Source of the DNA: Caldilineaceae bacterium
Lineage (GTDB): Bacteria; Chloroflexota; Anaerolineae; Caldilineales; Caldilineaceae
Assembly: GCA_026645575.1 (NCBI GenBank)
Contig: JAPKMW010000012.1
Span: 1 to 64,000 of the forward strand
Length of the DNA: 64,000 bases
Direction of reading: 5' to 3'
Shown here: piece by piece, positions 16,103 to 26,197 of the stretch
Layout: each line of letters starts with the position of its first letter
Numbering within the stretch: the stretch's first letter is position 1
Notes under the pieces: generated by a model
The model's database searches: none
The model's input: only the letters and a program-made list of their open reading frames with translations
Told to the model about the DNA's origin: nothing
Translations under genes and position numbers: made by a program

Positions 16103-19100
16103 CTACGGCGTCACCGAGATTGTCACTGTCGCCGAGGCGCCGCCGGAGAGCGAAGCCCAGGTGCAGGTAACAGTACCGCTGTTGTGTGTGCAATTGCCGC
16201 CACTGGTGGCGTTGGCCGAGCCGAAGGTGACGCCCGCCGGCAATTGGTCGGTCATCACGACGTTGGACGCGGCAACCGTACCCTTGTTTAGCACCGTGAT
16301 GGTGTAGGTAAAGGGCGTGCCGACCGTGGCATTGCTGACGCTGGCGCTCTTGGTTACGGCCAGGTTGTACTGGTCAAGCGTGCCGGCGCCGCCGCCACTC
16401 CCCGGCGTTGTACCAGTCAACGCCACGTTGACCGTGCTTTCGTCGCTGTCGTTGCTGGTGATGACCAGCAGGGCGCTTCGGCTGCCTGCCGCCGTGGGCG
16501 TAAAGGTCAATTGCACCGTACAACTACCGCCCGCGCTGACTGAACTGCCGCAGTTGTTGCTGCTGATGGCAAAGCGGGCCGCGTCCGCCCCGCTCAAGGC
16601 AATGCTGCTGATGCTCAGGCTGACATCGCCCTGGTTTTGGATCGTCACGGCCTGGGCCGGTGACGTGCTGCCGGTGTTGACCGTGCCAAAGTCGATGGTC
16701 GTCGGCGTCACATTGATTTCGGGCAGCGTGGAACTGCTGCTAAAGGTGAAGTAGTCGCCGTTGTTAAAGTCAACGGTGGCGACATAATTGCCGCCTTGTA
16801 CGGTCAATGGGACGGTGCGATCTGTGGTGCCGAAGGTAGCGTCGCTGCTGTGGACGATGAGGGTGCGCAAGCCAGAAGTAGGCAAAGCTGACCGCGGTAG
16901 GATCAGCTTGACCGCCCCCACCGTGCCCGTCTCCTGTACTTTCCAGACACGGGCCAGACGATTGTTGCTGCCACCGTTGTAGGCGGCAGAGAGGGTAAAG
17001 GCGCCATTGTTGTCACCCCAGATCAAGAAGCTTTTGTTGGCGCTGAAGGTGTTGGTGTTGGCGGCGTTGCTAGCGGCAATTGTCCCCAAGCCCATCACCA
17101 GGTGAAAGCCAACATTGGTGCTGGTCGATTGTTTCTGATGAAGCCCCGTGGCGTCGTCGCGTCCGATGCCGGCGATATTGTTGCTGTAGGCCCCATTGGC
17201 GGTCGCATTCCACACCAAGGTAGTACCATCGCTGGCCAGGTAATTCTGTGCTGTGCTCTGATCGAGGGTGATCCCGTACTTGAGGGCCAGATACGACTCA
17301 ATCCGCTGCCGTTCCGTATTGCTGACGTCGGTTCGATACCAGATTACCTCCTGAATATCGCCAGGGAACGGCCCGCTAATGTCCCAGGTACCATAGCCGA
17401 TGTTGAAGATATCGCCGGCAAACCCGCCCCCTGCGGTAAGCGCAGAAGCGGTATATTTGCCGTCCAGCCCCAGGGTCAACTGTGTCCCCGCTGTACGGGC
17501 GCCAAAGATTGCCAAGGCGTTGACGGCAACATCATCACTGAGCGTCACGCGACCGGGGCCGGAGCTAAAGCGGTAAAAAGCAGGGCTACCATCAAAGATG
17601 CTGAGGCCCGGTTCGGCTGCAAGGTTGTCATCATTGTCCATGCCCGTGATTCTGCCGTCAGCCGTCAAGGAATTGGCGCGCGCCACGGCAAAGACAGAGA
17701 TCTCCGTCACATCGATTGGTGGCCACGGTGTAGCAAAGGAGCTATTCATATCCTTGAAATAATTGGTTGTTGAAAAATCGGAGAAGAAGGGGTAAAAGTT
17801 ATGGTCTTCATCCGCCGCCTGGAGCGTCATGGCGCCGATGGTTTCAATGGGATTTTCATTGGCGGATAAATCGTCCCAATCGACACAGGCATCACCGGGG
17901 GCGCAGCCGGCAACGTCCGCTTTACTCCAGAAGACCAGGTTGTTCACGACTGCACCGGGCGCGGTGATTGCTTTGCCGAAGGTGAAGAATTGACCATTGG
18001 TAAAGTCAACCGTCGCGCGGCCACTGTTGAAGGCAATTTCCGTGACGCCGGTGGCAAAGGTTGGGTCGTTGCTCACCAACAGGTGTTCGGCGCCGGTGGC
18101 TTGCACCACGACGTTGGTGATCGTGCCGCTCTCCTGCACCTTCCAGACCCGGTCTATGCGGAAATAACCGGCGGCGGGGGTGAAACTGCTGGGGGTGTAG
18201 CTTGTCGCATAGGTCGTCGCGCCATTATTGTTGCCCCAAAGCAGGAAACTTCGATTGGCGGCAAAGGTGTTGGCGTTAGCCGCATTAGTCGCTGCCGGTG
18301 TACCCAGGCTGATGGTGACGACATCGTCGCTGTTGACGCTTTTGGCTTGCTTCTGGTGGAGCGCCGACGCATCATCGCGGCCAATGCCGGCGATGTCGTT
18401 GTGATAACCGCTGTTGGCGCTGTTGCCGGCCCAAATGGTGGCCCCGGTGGAATCAACATAGTCGAAGTTGGTGGTTGCGTTGGTGGGGTTGGCATCGAGC
18501 GTCACACCATATTTGAGGGCAAAGTAGCTCTGCGTTCTGGCACGGGCGGCGGCATCATGCCGTTCGCTATAGATCGCCACTTCGGCAATCTGACCAGGGA
18601 AGTATTCGGCGGATGGATCGCCGCCGATATGAATAAAGCTGCCAATATCAATCGCGCTGGAACCGATCTTGTGGGTGGCGCTGCCGGTAAAGGGTTCACC
18701 ATCATAGTAGTAGGAATGACCACCAACATTGAATTGCCAGTCATACCCGATCAGACGGGTTTCGTTCACTTGCGGCGTCCAATTCGTATTATCGCGGTCG
18801 AACCCATCCATCCAACTGGCAATCCGATTGTTGTCGGACATCCCAACTTGCGGATTATTGGTATCAACTGCTGTTAACCCAAAATCCACCAGGGCACGCC
18901 AACCGGTCTTGACGGTCTCTTGGTTATAGATGACATAGATCGTCCCATCCGGGTTATCCCATTGCGCCGTGGCGAATTCAGCCTCCATGTAGCCATTCGG
19001 CACAAAAGTTACGGATGGGTTGAAGTTGAACTTGCCATTGTTCGCCAGCCATTCGGGGCGGAGGGTGCTATTGCTCTGCGTGAGATCGTGGTCATTCAAC

Positions 19101-21328
19101 CCTTGATCACGCCAAGTATCGACCATGCTATTGTCGGTCGCTGCACTGCCGCTGGTTACAGCACCCATATCCGCCTTCCACCAGGCTGTCAAGTTGCTGG
19201 CTACGCCGCCGGGGGCGGTCGCTTCGGCGCCGAAGGTGAAGAATTGACCGTTGGCAAAGTCAATCGTCGCGCTACCACTGTTGAAGGCAATTTCCGTGAC
19301 GCCGCTGGCAAAGGTTGGGTCGCTGCTCACCAGCAGGTGATCGGCGCCGGTGGCTTGCACCATCACGTTGGTAATGGCCCCCGTTTCCTGCACCTTCCAA
19401 ACGCGGTTCATACGGAAGTAGCCGGCGGCGGGTGTGAAGCTGGTGGGGTTGTAGACCGCGGCAAAGCTAGCTGCCTGACCGTTGTCGCCCCAGATCAGGT
19501 AGCTTTTGTCAGCGCTAAAGGTGCTGCTGTTGGCGGCGTTGGTGGCGGCAATCGCCCCAAGCCCAATCACAGGTTGGAAACCGGCTTGGATCGACTGCGA
19601 CTGTTTTTGGGTAAGCGCTTCGGCGTCATCGCGACCAATGCCGGCGATGTTGTAGGCGTAAGTGCTGTTGGTGCTGGCGTCCCAAATGGTTGTGCCATCG
19701 GTGGCGACATAGTTGTAGTTGTTGCCGTTCTTGCCGACATGACCATTGCCCTGGCCAAGGGTAATGCCATATTTGATCGCCAGATAGGTGTTGATCTTGG
19801 CAATGTCACTGTCGGACAACGACTGGCTGTAGGCCATAAATTCGGGGATGCGCCCTTTCCAAAGTTCAACAGTAATATCGGCGCCGATAGAGGTTTGGGT
19901 AAAGAACTGGTTGCGATAGACCAAGCCATCGACAATCGGACTCCAGTTAGGGTCTTCTTTGTAGCCGTCCGTCCAGGTGTAGAACGGATCGCTGGTGGCG
20001 CTGTTGAGCGAATTAAAGCCGACAATCTGCGGTTGGGCATAGTCGGTGCGGCTATCACTGGTGAAGTTGGTGCCATTCCAATAGCCATTGGCGCCGCCTT
20101 CCGCCGAGTATTTGGTGCCTTTGCCCATGCTGCCGCGATCACCGATAAAAGGCGAACTGCGCGCCTGGCCGCCAATAGCGTAGGGAACCCAGCCGTTATC
20201 ACCCGTGGCGCCCCCCTGCTTGTAGAGGCCAAAGTAATCGACAATCGCTTCGGAGCCAAAAATTTTGCGGTAGCCGGTGCCAGTGTCTTCATCCACACCG
20301 ACGGCCAGGAAGGTATAGGGCGATGAGCTGGGCATCAACACCGTGGTGTTGCGGAGATAATCACCCGTGCCGTCAAAATCGAGGACCGGGTTGAAGTTGA
20401 GCAGTTTGCCGGCCGTAGTTGCGTAGTAGGTCGGCTGGGCGCCAGTGGTAGCCTGGGTAAAATTATAGCCATTGCCCGATTGGTCGCTCCAGGTCGCGAC
20501 CGTGGCGCCATCACTAGCGCCGGCGCCAACATCAGCTTTCACCCAGGCGCGCAGACCGCCGGTCACGCCACCGGGGGCCGCCGCAACCGAATAGGTTGGT
20601 TCCTGCACAAAAGCGTAGTAGACATCCAGATCGAGCAGCGCGCCAATCAGGCTGCCGGCCTCCAGCCGCACTTCATCAAAGGCTTTGGTGGTTACAAAGC
20701 TGATGGCGTTGCTATTTGCTCCGCCAAAGAGCGCAACATCGAGCAAAGCGCCGGAAGCGGCCGTCTCCTGCAGCGTTCCATTGAGATAGGTTTTGATACT
20801 AAATGAGCTAAAGAGGCTCAAATCGATCAGCCCGCCGCCATTATCCACCAGAAAGCCGGCACGATAGCCGGTTGGGAAGATTGTGTTGGTATCTACCGAA
20901 AAGTAGACGCCGCCGACCAACCCCAGCGGAATGCTGATGTTGCCGAAGTTGGTCGTGCTGCTGTCTACCACATTGGCTGCGTTGGCAATAAAACAGTTGA
21001 GGGCGGTGCATAACCCGGTGCGCCCGGTGGTAATGGTGGCGCTATGGGTGGTGGAAAGGAGTGGTGTCGGGGCGCCGTAGGTAACGGTGGCCTGCGCCGT
21101 GGCCGGCTCACCCCAAAAGCGTTGACCTAACGCCAGGAAGTCAGCCGAGCGATCGGCCAGCCAATCGCTCCAACCGAACTCAGTGGCGACCGCCCGCGCC
21201 ATCTGCGGTGTGGGTTGCACCGCCGCCAGCAGCGCGCCGAATGGCAGAGTGATCTGGGTGCAGATCATCACCCAGGTCAGCAAGAAATGCAAAAGGTGGC
21301 GTGCTTTACGCCTGGTTGATTGGTTCAT
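16103..21328 (-). CDS. Giant secreted LamG-like/choice-of-anchor D/DUF11 protein lacking a C-terminal module
   Basis: 1,741 residues; the ATG at 21328 follows CAGGAG by 10 bases. An N-terminal membrane/signal segment (LLTWVMICTQITLPFGALLA) is followed by a beta-rich domain to about residue 250. Three long LamG-like units follow, each starting GGVTGGLRAWVKAD, GGVASNLTAWWKAD or AVVNNLVFWSKAD. Each contains YxALKYGITLD and NIAGIGRDDA-LHQKQ motifs, the third also ending in VWKVQETG. A choice-of-anchor D domain (INVTPTTIDFGTVNTG) and a DUF11 domain (LAVTKSASVSNATVGTPF) close the protein. The DUF11 domain stops abruptly at ATVTISVTP, 10 bases before a palindrome, and the dockerin-like module of the neighbours is absent. 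It may be truncated. Likely exported and surface-associated. Confidence 0.85.
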   Translation of the reverse strand: MNQSTRRKARHLLHFLLTWVMICTQITLPFGALLAAVQPTPQMARAVATEFGWSDWLADRSADFLALGQRFWGEPATAQATVTYGAPTPLLSTTHSATITTGRTGLCTALNCFIANAANVVDSSTTNFGNISIPLGLVGGVYFSVDTNTIFPTGYRAGFLVDNGGGLIDLSLFSSFSIKTYLNGTLQETAASGALLDVALFGGANSNAISFVTTKAFDEVRLEAGSLIGALLDLDVYYAFVQEPTYSVAAAPGGVTGGLRAWVKADVGAGASDGATVATWSDQSGNGYNFTQATTGAQPTYYATTAGKLLNFNPVLDFDGTGDYLRNTTVLMPSSSPYTFLAVGVDEDTGTGYRKIFGSEAIVDYFGLYKQGGATGDNGWVPYAIGGQARSSPFIGDRGSMGKGTKYSAEGGANGYWNGTNFTSDSRTDYAQPQIVGFNSLNSATSDPFYTWTDGYKEDPNWSPIVDGLVYRNQFFTQTSIGADITVELWKGRIPEFMAYSQSLSDSDIAKINTYLAIKYGITLGQGNGHVGKNGNNYNYVATDGTTIWDASTNSTYAYNIAGIGRDDAEALTQKQSQSIQAGFQPVIGLGAIAATNAANSSTFSADKSYLIWGDNGQAASFAAVYNPTSFTPAAGYFRMNRVWKVQETGAITNVMVQATGADHLLVSSDPTFASGVTEIAFNSGSATIDFANGQFFTFGAEATAPGGVASNLTAWWKADMGAVTSGSAATDNSMVDTWRDQGLNDHDLTQSNSTLRPEWLANNGKFNFNPSVTFVPNGYMEAEFATAQWDNPDGTIYVIYNQETVKTGWRALVDFGLTAVDTNNPQVGMSDNNRIASWMDGFDRDNTNWTPQVNETRLIGYDWQFNVGGHSYYYDGEPFTGSATHKIGSSAIDIGSFIHIGGDPSAEYFPGQIAEVAIYSERHDAAARARTQSYFALKYGVTLDANPTNATTNFDYVDSTGATIWAGNSANSGYHNDIAGIGRDDASALHQKQAKSVNSDDVVTISLGTPAATNAANANTFAANRSFLLWGNNNGATTYATSYTPSSFTPAAGYFRIDRVWKVQESGTITNVVVQATGAEHLLVSNDPTFATGVTEIAFNSGRATVDFTNGQFFTFGKAITAPGAVVNNLVFWSKADVAGCAPGDACVDWDDLSANENPIETIGAMTLQAADEDHNFYPFFSDFSTTNYFKDMNSSFATPWPPIDVTEISVFAVARANSLTADGRITGMDNDDNLAAEPGLSIFDGSPAFYRFSSGPGRVTLSDDVAVNALAIFGARTAGTQLTLGLDGKYTASALTAGGGFAGDIFNIGYGTWDISGPFPGDIQEVIWYRTDVSNTERQRIESYLALKYGITLDQSTAQNYLASDGTTLVWNATANGAYSNNIAGIGRDDATGLHQKQSTSTNVGFHLVMGLGTIAASNAANTNTFSANKSFLIWGDNNGAFTLSAAYNGGSNNRLARVWKVQETGTVGAVKLILPRSALPTSGLRTLIVHSSDATFGTTDRTVPLTVQGGNYVATVDFNNGDYFTFSSSSTLPEINVTPTTIDFGTVNTGSTSPAQAVTIQNQGDVSLSISSIALSGADAARFAISSNNCGSSVSAGGSCTVQLTFTPTAAGSRSALLVITSNDSDESTVNVALTGTTPGSGGGAGTLDQYNLAVTKSASVSNATVGTPFTYTITVLNKGTVAASNVVMTDQLPAGVTFGSANATSGGNCTHNSGTVTCTWASLSGGASATVTISVTP

Positions 21329-21360
21329 GGTGTTTGAACTCCTGAACGGGAAAAGAAGAC

Positions 21361-21402
21361 GTGTTGCGTGATTCGTGTTGCGTGATTCGTGTTGCGTGAT
21401 TC
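21361..21402. repeat. Tandem 14-bp repeat
   Basis: GTGTTGCGTGATTC occurs three times head to tail just upstream of the start of the 1,741-residue surface-protein gene. It belongs to the 687-base divergent gap 21329-22015, which holds no convincing gene. Confidence 0.9.
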
Positions 21403-21547
21403 GTGAAGTGAATTCTATGGTAGACGCAAAGTTGTTTTATACCTGAAGTGCTGGAGAGCAAAGTGGGATCGGTGTGAGCCGGCACGACTGGGCGTTGTCC
21501 ATCCAGTTGAAAGCATTGTGCAGGCGCAAAGTTGCAAGAGAGATGGG

Positions 21548-21737
21548 CAAAGCGATGGCACTTTTGCCATCGCTTTGTATTTGGTGAGTTGATGCGCCGA
21601 GCTGCGGCGGGATGTTGTATCCCGCAGACGCAAGCCAGGTGCGCTTGGGTTAGTTGCCGTCCACTCATCTCGACTACCTCACAGAGCCTGTTGGCGCAGG
21701 CGACGATTGGTGATGACAGCAGAGCATAGCTGCTGTC
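21548..21737. other. Cluster of four hairpins, possible structured RNA or leader
   Basis: Four perfect stem-loops lie in 190 bases: CAAAGCGATGGCA/TGCCATCGCTTTG (21548-21577), GCGGGAT/ATCCCGC (21607-21625), GCCTG/CAGGC (21686-21701) and GACAGCAG/CTGCTGTC (21715-21737). The minus strand would place them in the 5' untranslated region of the surface-protein gene starting at 21328; the plus strand would place them ahead of phoX. They match no riboswitch class I can recall. No convincing promoter was identified. Confidence 0.35.
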
Positions 21738-22015
21738 TCTATGGTAGTGTAGCGAATTGAACGCGGTTTGTATATAGGCAGCTAGTACCAATTGCCCGGT
21801 AAGTCGTTTAGCCCAACTGTGCCGTGCAAATAGCTGAAGTTGTATGCCGTTTTGTCGGCGCGCCAGCCACTGACATACGCCCTTTATTAACAATCATTTG
21901 CCAAGTGTTAACCCTGCTCCGCGTCTTTATTAATCCAGCGGTGGCACACTAGGGGGGCATTACTTTTCACTTACGGTTCCTCGACAAAATTTACATGTAG
22001 AAGGGAAACGCACAT

Positions 22016-24196
22016 ATGAAGGCAAAGAATTTGTTAACGCGGTTGTTTTCAACCGTGTTGATCGTCGCGCTCCTGGCGACACTCTTACCGGGCATTGCCA
22101 CAGCCCAGGACAAAAACCCGCCGCTCTCGGCGATGGTCGCCGTTACCTTTGTTGATGGCGGCAGCACCGAGGCTGACAATGCCGCTGATTATGTCAAGTC
22201 ATTGGTGGAACTCTATGCCGCTGGCAGCCTGCCGGAAGGGATGCAGTTTCCGCTGGCCGCCGCCAGCACTGATGGCGTGCGCGCCATTGAAGGTTTTCAG
22301 AGCAATGTTGTCATTAGTTGGCTCGACCCGCTGACTTGGGACAACTCGGTGGATGCGCCCCGCTTTGGCGCCAATGCCGACTTCACCGCCTACTTTGGCG
22401 AAGACTGGCAGGAAGCCGACGGCATGTCGCCCTATTTCAAGGGTAGCAGCAGCGCCGGCTGGGTCTGGGTGAATCATGAATATGTCTCCAACGACATTCC
22501 TTCGCTCACCAGCGCACCGAGCGGTCAGTATGTCACTTTGGCCAATCACCTGGTACAAATGGGCGTGCTTGCCAACGATATCACCGCGGATGAGTGGAGC
22601 CAGGCTGATCTCGACACCTTCCTGCGCCACACCAAAAAGCAGATCGGCGGCAGTTGGATGCGGGTTGTCCAAGACCCTTCCACTGGCGCCTGGAGTGTGG
22701 ATCGCAGTGCGCCGAATGTACGCTATGACGGCACCAGCAACACCCTGACCTATGTCAGCGGCATCCCCATGAGCGCCCCCGATGTGCATGATGTCACCGG
22801 TGAAACCCTGCCCGACGGCGTGGTTTCTGGCATTCTGGGCGACTGCTCTGGCGCTGTCACCCCCTGGGGCACCATCATCACCGCCGAAGAAAATGTGCAG
22901 GACTATTATGGCGACCTGGAAGCCTGCTGGAGCAGCGCTAACGCTTTTGTGCCGGAAACCGGTTTTGACGCCGGCGCCATGATTGCCCCCACCTATGAAG
23001 CCAGCGAAGCCTCTGAATTTGGTCGCATGTCCGACCCCAAAGAGCGCAAGCAACGCGACTACTACGGCTATCTGGTCGAAATCGACCCCTCTGTCCCCAC
23101 CACCCAGACCTACACCAGCCTGGTCAACGGCGGCGACGGCAAGGGCAATCGCAAACTCGGCGCGATGGGGCGCGCTCGCTGGGAAAATGCCGTTTTCGCC
23201 CTGGGCAGCGACTGGGAATTGGTCGATGGACAGCCGGTGGTGGTCTATGCCACCGATGATCGCCGCAGCGGTCGCATCTACAAGTTTGTCAGCAGCCAAC
23301 CCTACAGCGCGGCCATGAGCGAAGCCGAAGCGCGTGGCCTGCTTGATGAAGGTACGCTCTATGTTTCGCACTTCGCCGGTCTTGACTTTGACAACGGTCT
23401 CACTATCAGCGGCACGGTCCCGACCGAAGAGGCTCCGGGTCAAGGCCAATGGCTCGAATTGAGCATCGATAGCGAAGACATTGCGCCCAATGCCGAAGCG
23501 TTGGGCAAGCCTGGCACGACCATCGGCCAAGCGTTGCAAGATGTGGAATGGAATGGCATCGGCGGCTTTGCCGACAACTATGATGTCTGGCGCGCCCTCT
23601 TCACCGCCTCCAACAAGATCGGCGTGGTCGAATTGAATCGCCCGGAAGATATTGAATGGAACCCGGTCGATCCCAGTGGCACGCCCCGCCTCTATGTCGC
23701 CTTTACCAATCACACCGGCCAGGTCGCGCTCGACCAGGATGGCATTCTCTTTGACCCGGCCACCCATGCCGATACATCACCCCGCCGCGCCGACCGCTAT
23801 GGCGCGATCTTCAGCATGATCGAAGCCGACCCGGCCAATCCCAGCGCCTCCACCACCTTTACCTACTTCGCAGCTTGGCTTGGCACCGGTGGCAAGGATA
23901 CGTTCAATGCCGCCAACCCGGACAACCTAATGATCGACCGCGATGGCGGCGTCTGGTTTGGCACCGACGGCAACTTCGGTCGCAACCGCACCGCCGATGC
24001 GCTTTACTATCTCGATCTGAACCCGGAACATAAGGCCACTGCCACCCCCACCTACGGCATGGCCTTCCGTGTCATTGCCGGCCCCAGCGATTCCGAAGCG
24101 ACCGGCCCGGCCTTTAACACGGATATGACGACACTCTTCTTCAACGTCCAACACCCCGGCGAAAGCATCTACAGCAACTGGCCGCAAGGTCGGTAA
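22016..24196 (+). CDS. phoX: PhoX-family alkaline phosphatase (DUF839)
   Basis: 726 residues with a Sec-type signal peptide (LLTRLFSTVLIVALLATLLP, cleaved near A-T-A-Q); no twin-arginine motif, unlike many PhoX proteins. Family motifs: WVWVNHEY, GDCSGAVTPWGTIITAEENV, LGAMGRARWENAVFA, VVYATDDRRSGRIYKFVS, DNLMIDRDGGVWFGTDG and FFNVQHPGESIYSNWP. These are the segments that build the Ca/Fe active site and propeller of PhoX, which releases phosphate from organic phosphoesters outside the cell. GAAGGGAAA precedes the ATG. A cytochrome-like secreted protein follows after a long inverted repeat. Family assignment is firm; substrate is not known. I could not identify a Pho box. Confidence 0.88.
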   Translation: MKAKNLLTRLFSTVLIVALLATLLPGIATAQDKNPPLSAMVAVTFVDGGSTEADNAADYVKSLVELYAAGSLPEGMQFPLAAASTDGVRAIEGFQSNVVISWLDPLTWDNSVDAPRFGANADFTAYFGEDWQEADGMSPYFKGSSSAGWVWVNHEYVSNDIPSLTSAPSGQYVTLANHLVQMGVLANDITADEWSQADLDTFLRHTKKQIGGSWMRVVQDPSTGAWSVDRSAPNVRYDGTSNTLTYVSGIPMSAPDVHDVTGETLPDGVVSGILGDCSGAVTPWGTIITAEENVQDYYGDLEACWSSANAFVPETGFDAGAMIAPTYEASEASEFGRMSDPKERKQRDYYGYLVEIDPSVPTTQTYTSLVNGGDGKGNRKLGAMGRARWENAVFALGSDWELVDGQPVVVYATDDRRSGRIYKFVSSQPYSAAMSEAEARGLLDEGTLYVSHFAGLDFDNGLTISGTVPTEEAPGQGQWLELSIDSEDIAPNAEALGKPGTTIGQALQDVEWNGIGGFADNYDVWRALFTASNKIGVVELNRPEDIEWNPVDPSGTPRLYVAFTNHTGQVALDQDGILFDPATHADTSPRRADRYGAIFSMIEADPANPSASTTFTYFAAWLGTGGKDTFNAANPDNLMIDRDGGVWFGTDGNFGRNRTADALYYLDLNPEHKATATPTYGMAFRVIAGPSDSEATGPAFNTDMTTLFFNVQHPGESIYSNWPQGR

Positions 24197-24201
24197 ACAG
24201 G

Positions 24202-24385
24202 CACTACAGCGGATTTAGGTGGGAACGGATTTGCCGTAGCGCCATAGAGTCGTAGTGGGATTCGGAGCCATCAGTTTAGAGAGAGGAGAATCATTCTGCT
24301 CTCTCTCAACCGATGGCTTATCCCTATCCAAAAAGGCTCGTTATCACCCAGATCTAATCCGTTCCCGCCCAAATCCGCTGTAGTG
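24202..24385. terminator. Long inverted repeat with T-run between phoX and the next gene
   Basis: CACTACAGCGGATTTAGGTG (left arm 24202-24230) pairs with 24357-24385, 27 of 29 bases, and TTTTT follows the right arm. A smaller AGAGAG/CTCTCT hairpin lies inside. It may terminate phoX, but the loop is long (126 bases), so it could instead be a mobile palindrome. Confidence 0.55.
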
Positions 24386-24404
24386 TTTTTGCGAAAGGAG
24401 CAAC

Positions 24405-26120
24405 ATGATCAACCGATGGCAGCCTCTGCTACTCTGGGTGTGTACAGTGTTGACGGCAACGGCCTTGCTGATTGGCGCTGAATTTCTCACCCACTCGATC
24501 ACCCTCGCCCAAACATCCGCCGCCCCGCAAACGGCCACCCTGGCGACGACAGATGTTGCCGCTGTCTATGATCCCTTGATCAAAGCCATTCGCAGCGTCG
24601 GCCAGACACGCAACTTTGAGGCGGGGGTGCCGCCCCAGTGTTATACCAAAACTGATGCTGTTGCCAACCCCTGTTGGACTTGTCATGTGGGCGCGCAGGG
24701 GCTGAATTTTCAGAACGATTGGTCTTTGCAGGAAGAATACGCCTTTAGCGATGCCGCCTTGACCAATCATTGGAGCAATCTCTATGTCGATCGCAGCGCA
24801 GCGATTGCGGCGATTAACGATGCTGAGATGACCGACTATATTCGCACCGACAACTACACGCCGCTACGGGAAGCACTCGCCAAAGTACCGAATTACCCTG
24901 GCTACATTCCCGATCTCGATTTTGCCCAGGGCTTTGATGACGAAGGCTTTGCCGTCGATGGCAGCGATTGGCGGGCGATCCGCTACAAGCCCTTTCTCGG
25001 CACCTTCTGGCCGACCAATGGCAACACCGATGATGTCTTTATCCGCTTGCCGGAAATCTTCCGCACCGACGCCGACGGGCAACCGTCGCGGGAAATTTAC
25101 AAGATCAACCTGGCGATTGTGGAAGCGGCCATTGCCACCGACCCCACCAAACGCACCGCACAGAGTGAACGGGCAGTCGAACCGATCAATGAAATCATCG
25201 CCGGGATTGATTTGGATGGCGATGGGAAATTGCGCGAACGGGTGACCTGGATTCGCGGCCTGCCTACCCATTATGTCGGCGCGGCTAGTGGCGTGCGGGT
25301 GATGCGCTATGCCTACCCCAAATTCATTGAGTTTCTCCACACCGTGCGCTACATCGATATGGACAATCCGTCGCTGCTCTCGACACGTATGAAGGAAGTG
25401 CGCTACTCCCGCAAAACCATGCTGCTTGACCACTGGGCCAACGCACGCGTCTATGAGCGCGAGTTTAACGAAAAAGATGAGGGTCAATTGCCAGTCTACA
25501 CCGGTTCGCCAACGGTGGGGCTGCGCAACAGCTTTGGCTGGCAGTTACAGGGTTACATTGAGGATGAAGCGGGCCGGCTGCGGCTGCAAACCGAAGAAGA
25601 GCATCGCTTCTGTATGGGCTGTCACAGCGCAGTGGGGGTGACGGTCGATCAGACCTTCACGCTGGCGCGCAAGGTGCCGGGCGCCGATGGCTGGGGCCAC
25701 CAATATCTGACCGGCATCCCCGATGTGCCGCAACTGGGCCACGACCAGCCGGAGATTCTCACCTACTTTGAACGAGTGACCGGCGGCGACGAATTCCGCG
25801 CCAATGACGAAATTCTCACCCGTTTCTTCCCCGGCGGTGTGCTGGATCGGGAAACCGTTTTGCGCGCTGCCCCTGGCGGCGACCAGGACATCCGCTTTTT
25901 GATTGCCCCCTCGCGTGAACGGGCCGCCCTGCTCAACAAAGCCTACATGGCGCTGGTCAAAGAGCAGCGCTTTGAGTTTGGTCGCGACGCGGTGATCAAG
26001 CCGACGGTCAATGTGCATGGCATCATTGAAAATGGCGATACGGAGCTAAATCAAAGCGGGCGCGTCTTCACCGATGGCACCCTTTGGCTCGACTGGAGCG
26101 GTTATGTGAATGGACAGTGA
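24405..26120 (+). CDS. Secreted cytochrome c-like protein with two CXXCH motifs
   Basis: 571 residues from an ATG 4 bases after AAAGGAG. The N-terminal hydrophobic segment (LLLWVCTVLTATALLIGAEF) is a signal or anchor. Two haem-binding motifs are visible: CWTCH near residue 88 and CMGCH near residue 404. Between them is a region I do not recognise by name, with EF-hand-like DLDGDGKLRER. The protein should be exported, carry two c-type haems and act in extracytoplasmic electron transfer or as a haem enzyme. It follows phoX on the same strand 208 bases later, separated by an inverted repeat. Specific function unknown. Confidence 0.75.
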   Translation: MINRWQPLLLWVCTVLTATALLIGAEFLTHSITLAQTSAAPQTATLATTDVAAVYDPLIKAIRSVGQTRNFEAGVPPQCYTKTDAVANPCWTCHVGAQGLNFQNDWSLQEEYAFSDAALTNHWSNLYVDRSAAIAAINDAEMTDYIRTDNYTPLREALAKVPNYPGYIPDLDFAQGFDDEGFAVDGSDWRAIRYKPFLGTFWPTNGNTDDVFIRLPEIFRTDADGQPSREIYKINLAIVEAAIATDPTKRTAQSERAVEPINEIIAGIDLDGDGKLRERVTWIRGLPTHYVGAASGVRVMRYAYPKFIEFLHTVRYIDMDNPSLLSTRMKEVRYSRKTMLLDHWANARVYEREFNEKDEGQLPVYTGSPTVGLRNSFGWQLQGYIEDEAGRLRLQTEEEHRFCMGCHSAVGVTVDQTFTLARKVPGADGWGHQYLTGIPDVPQLGHDQPEILTYFERVTGGDEFRANDEILTRFFPGGVLDRETVLRAAPGGDQDIRFLIAPSRERAALLNKAYMALVKEQRFEFGRDAVIKPTVNVHGIIENGDTELNQSGRVFTDGTLWLDWSGYVNGQ

Positions 26121-26197
26121 CGAAGAAGTATGTTAATTCATGGATCAGGAGCGACGCGCTGGCTGTTGTGTGCTGAGGTAGTAACTATTCAACCTAC

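Noticed and set aside
18920..20326. 468-codon plus-strand ORF (and others at 11644, 13162, 17990)
   Set aside because: All are antisense shadows of the giant surface-protein genes; composition is that of reversed Asn/Gly/Thr repeats.
21306..21893. 195-codon minus-strand ORF in the divergent gap
   Set aside because: Crosses tandem repeats and hairpins, overlaps the start of the surface-protein gene, no family motifs.
22199..23767. 522-codon minus-strand ORF
   Set aside because: Exact antisense of phoX; no recognisable protein features.
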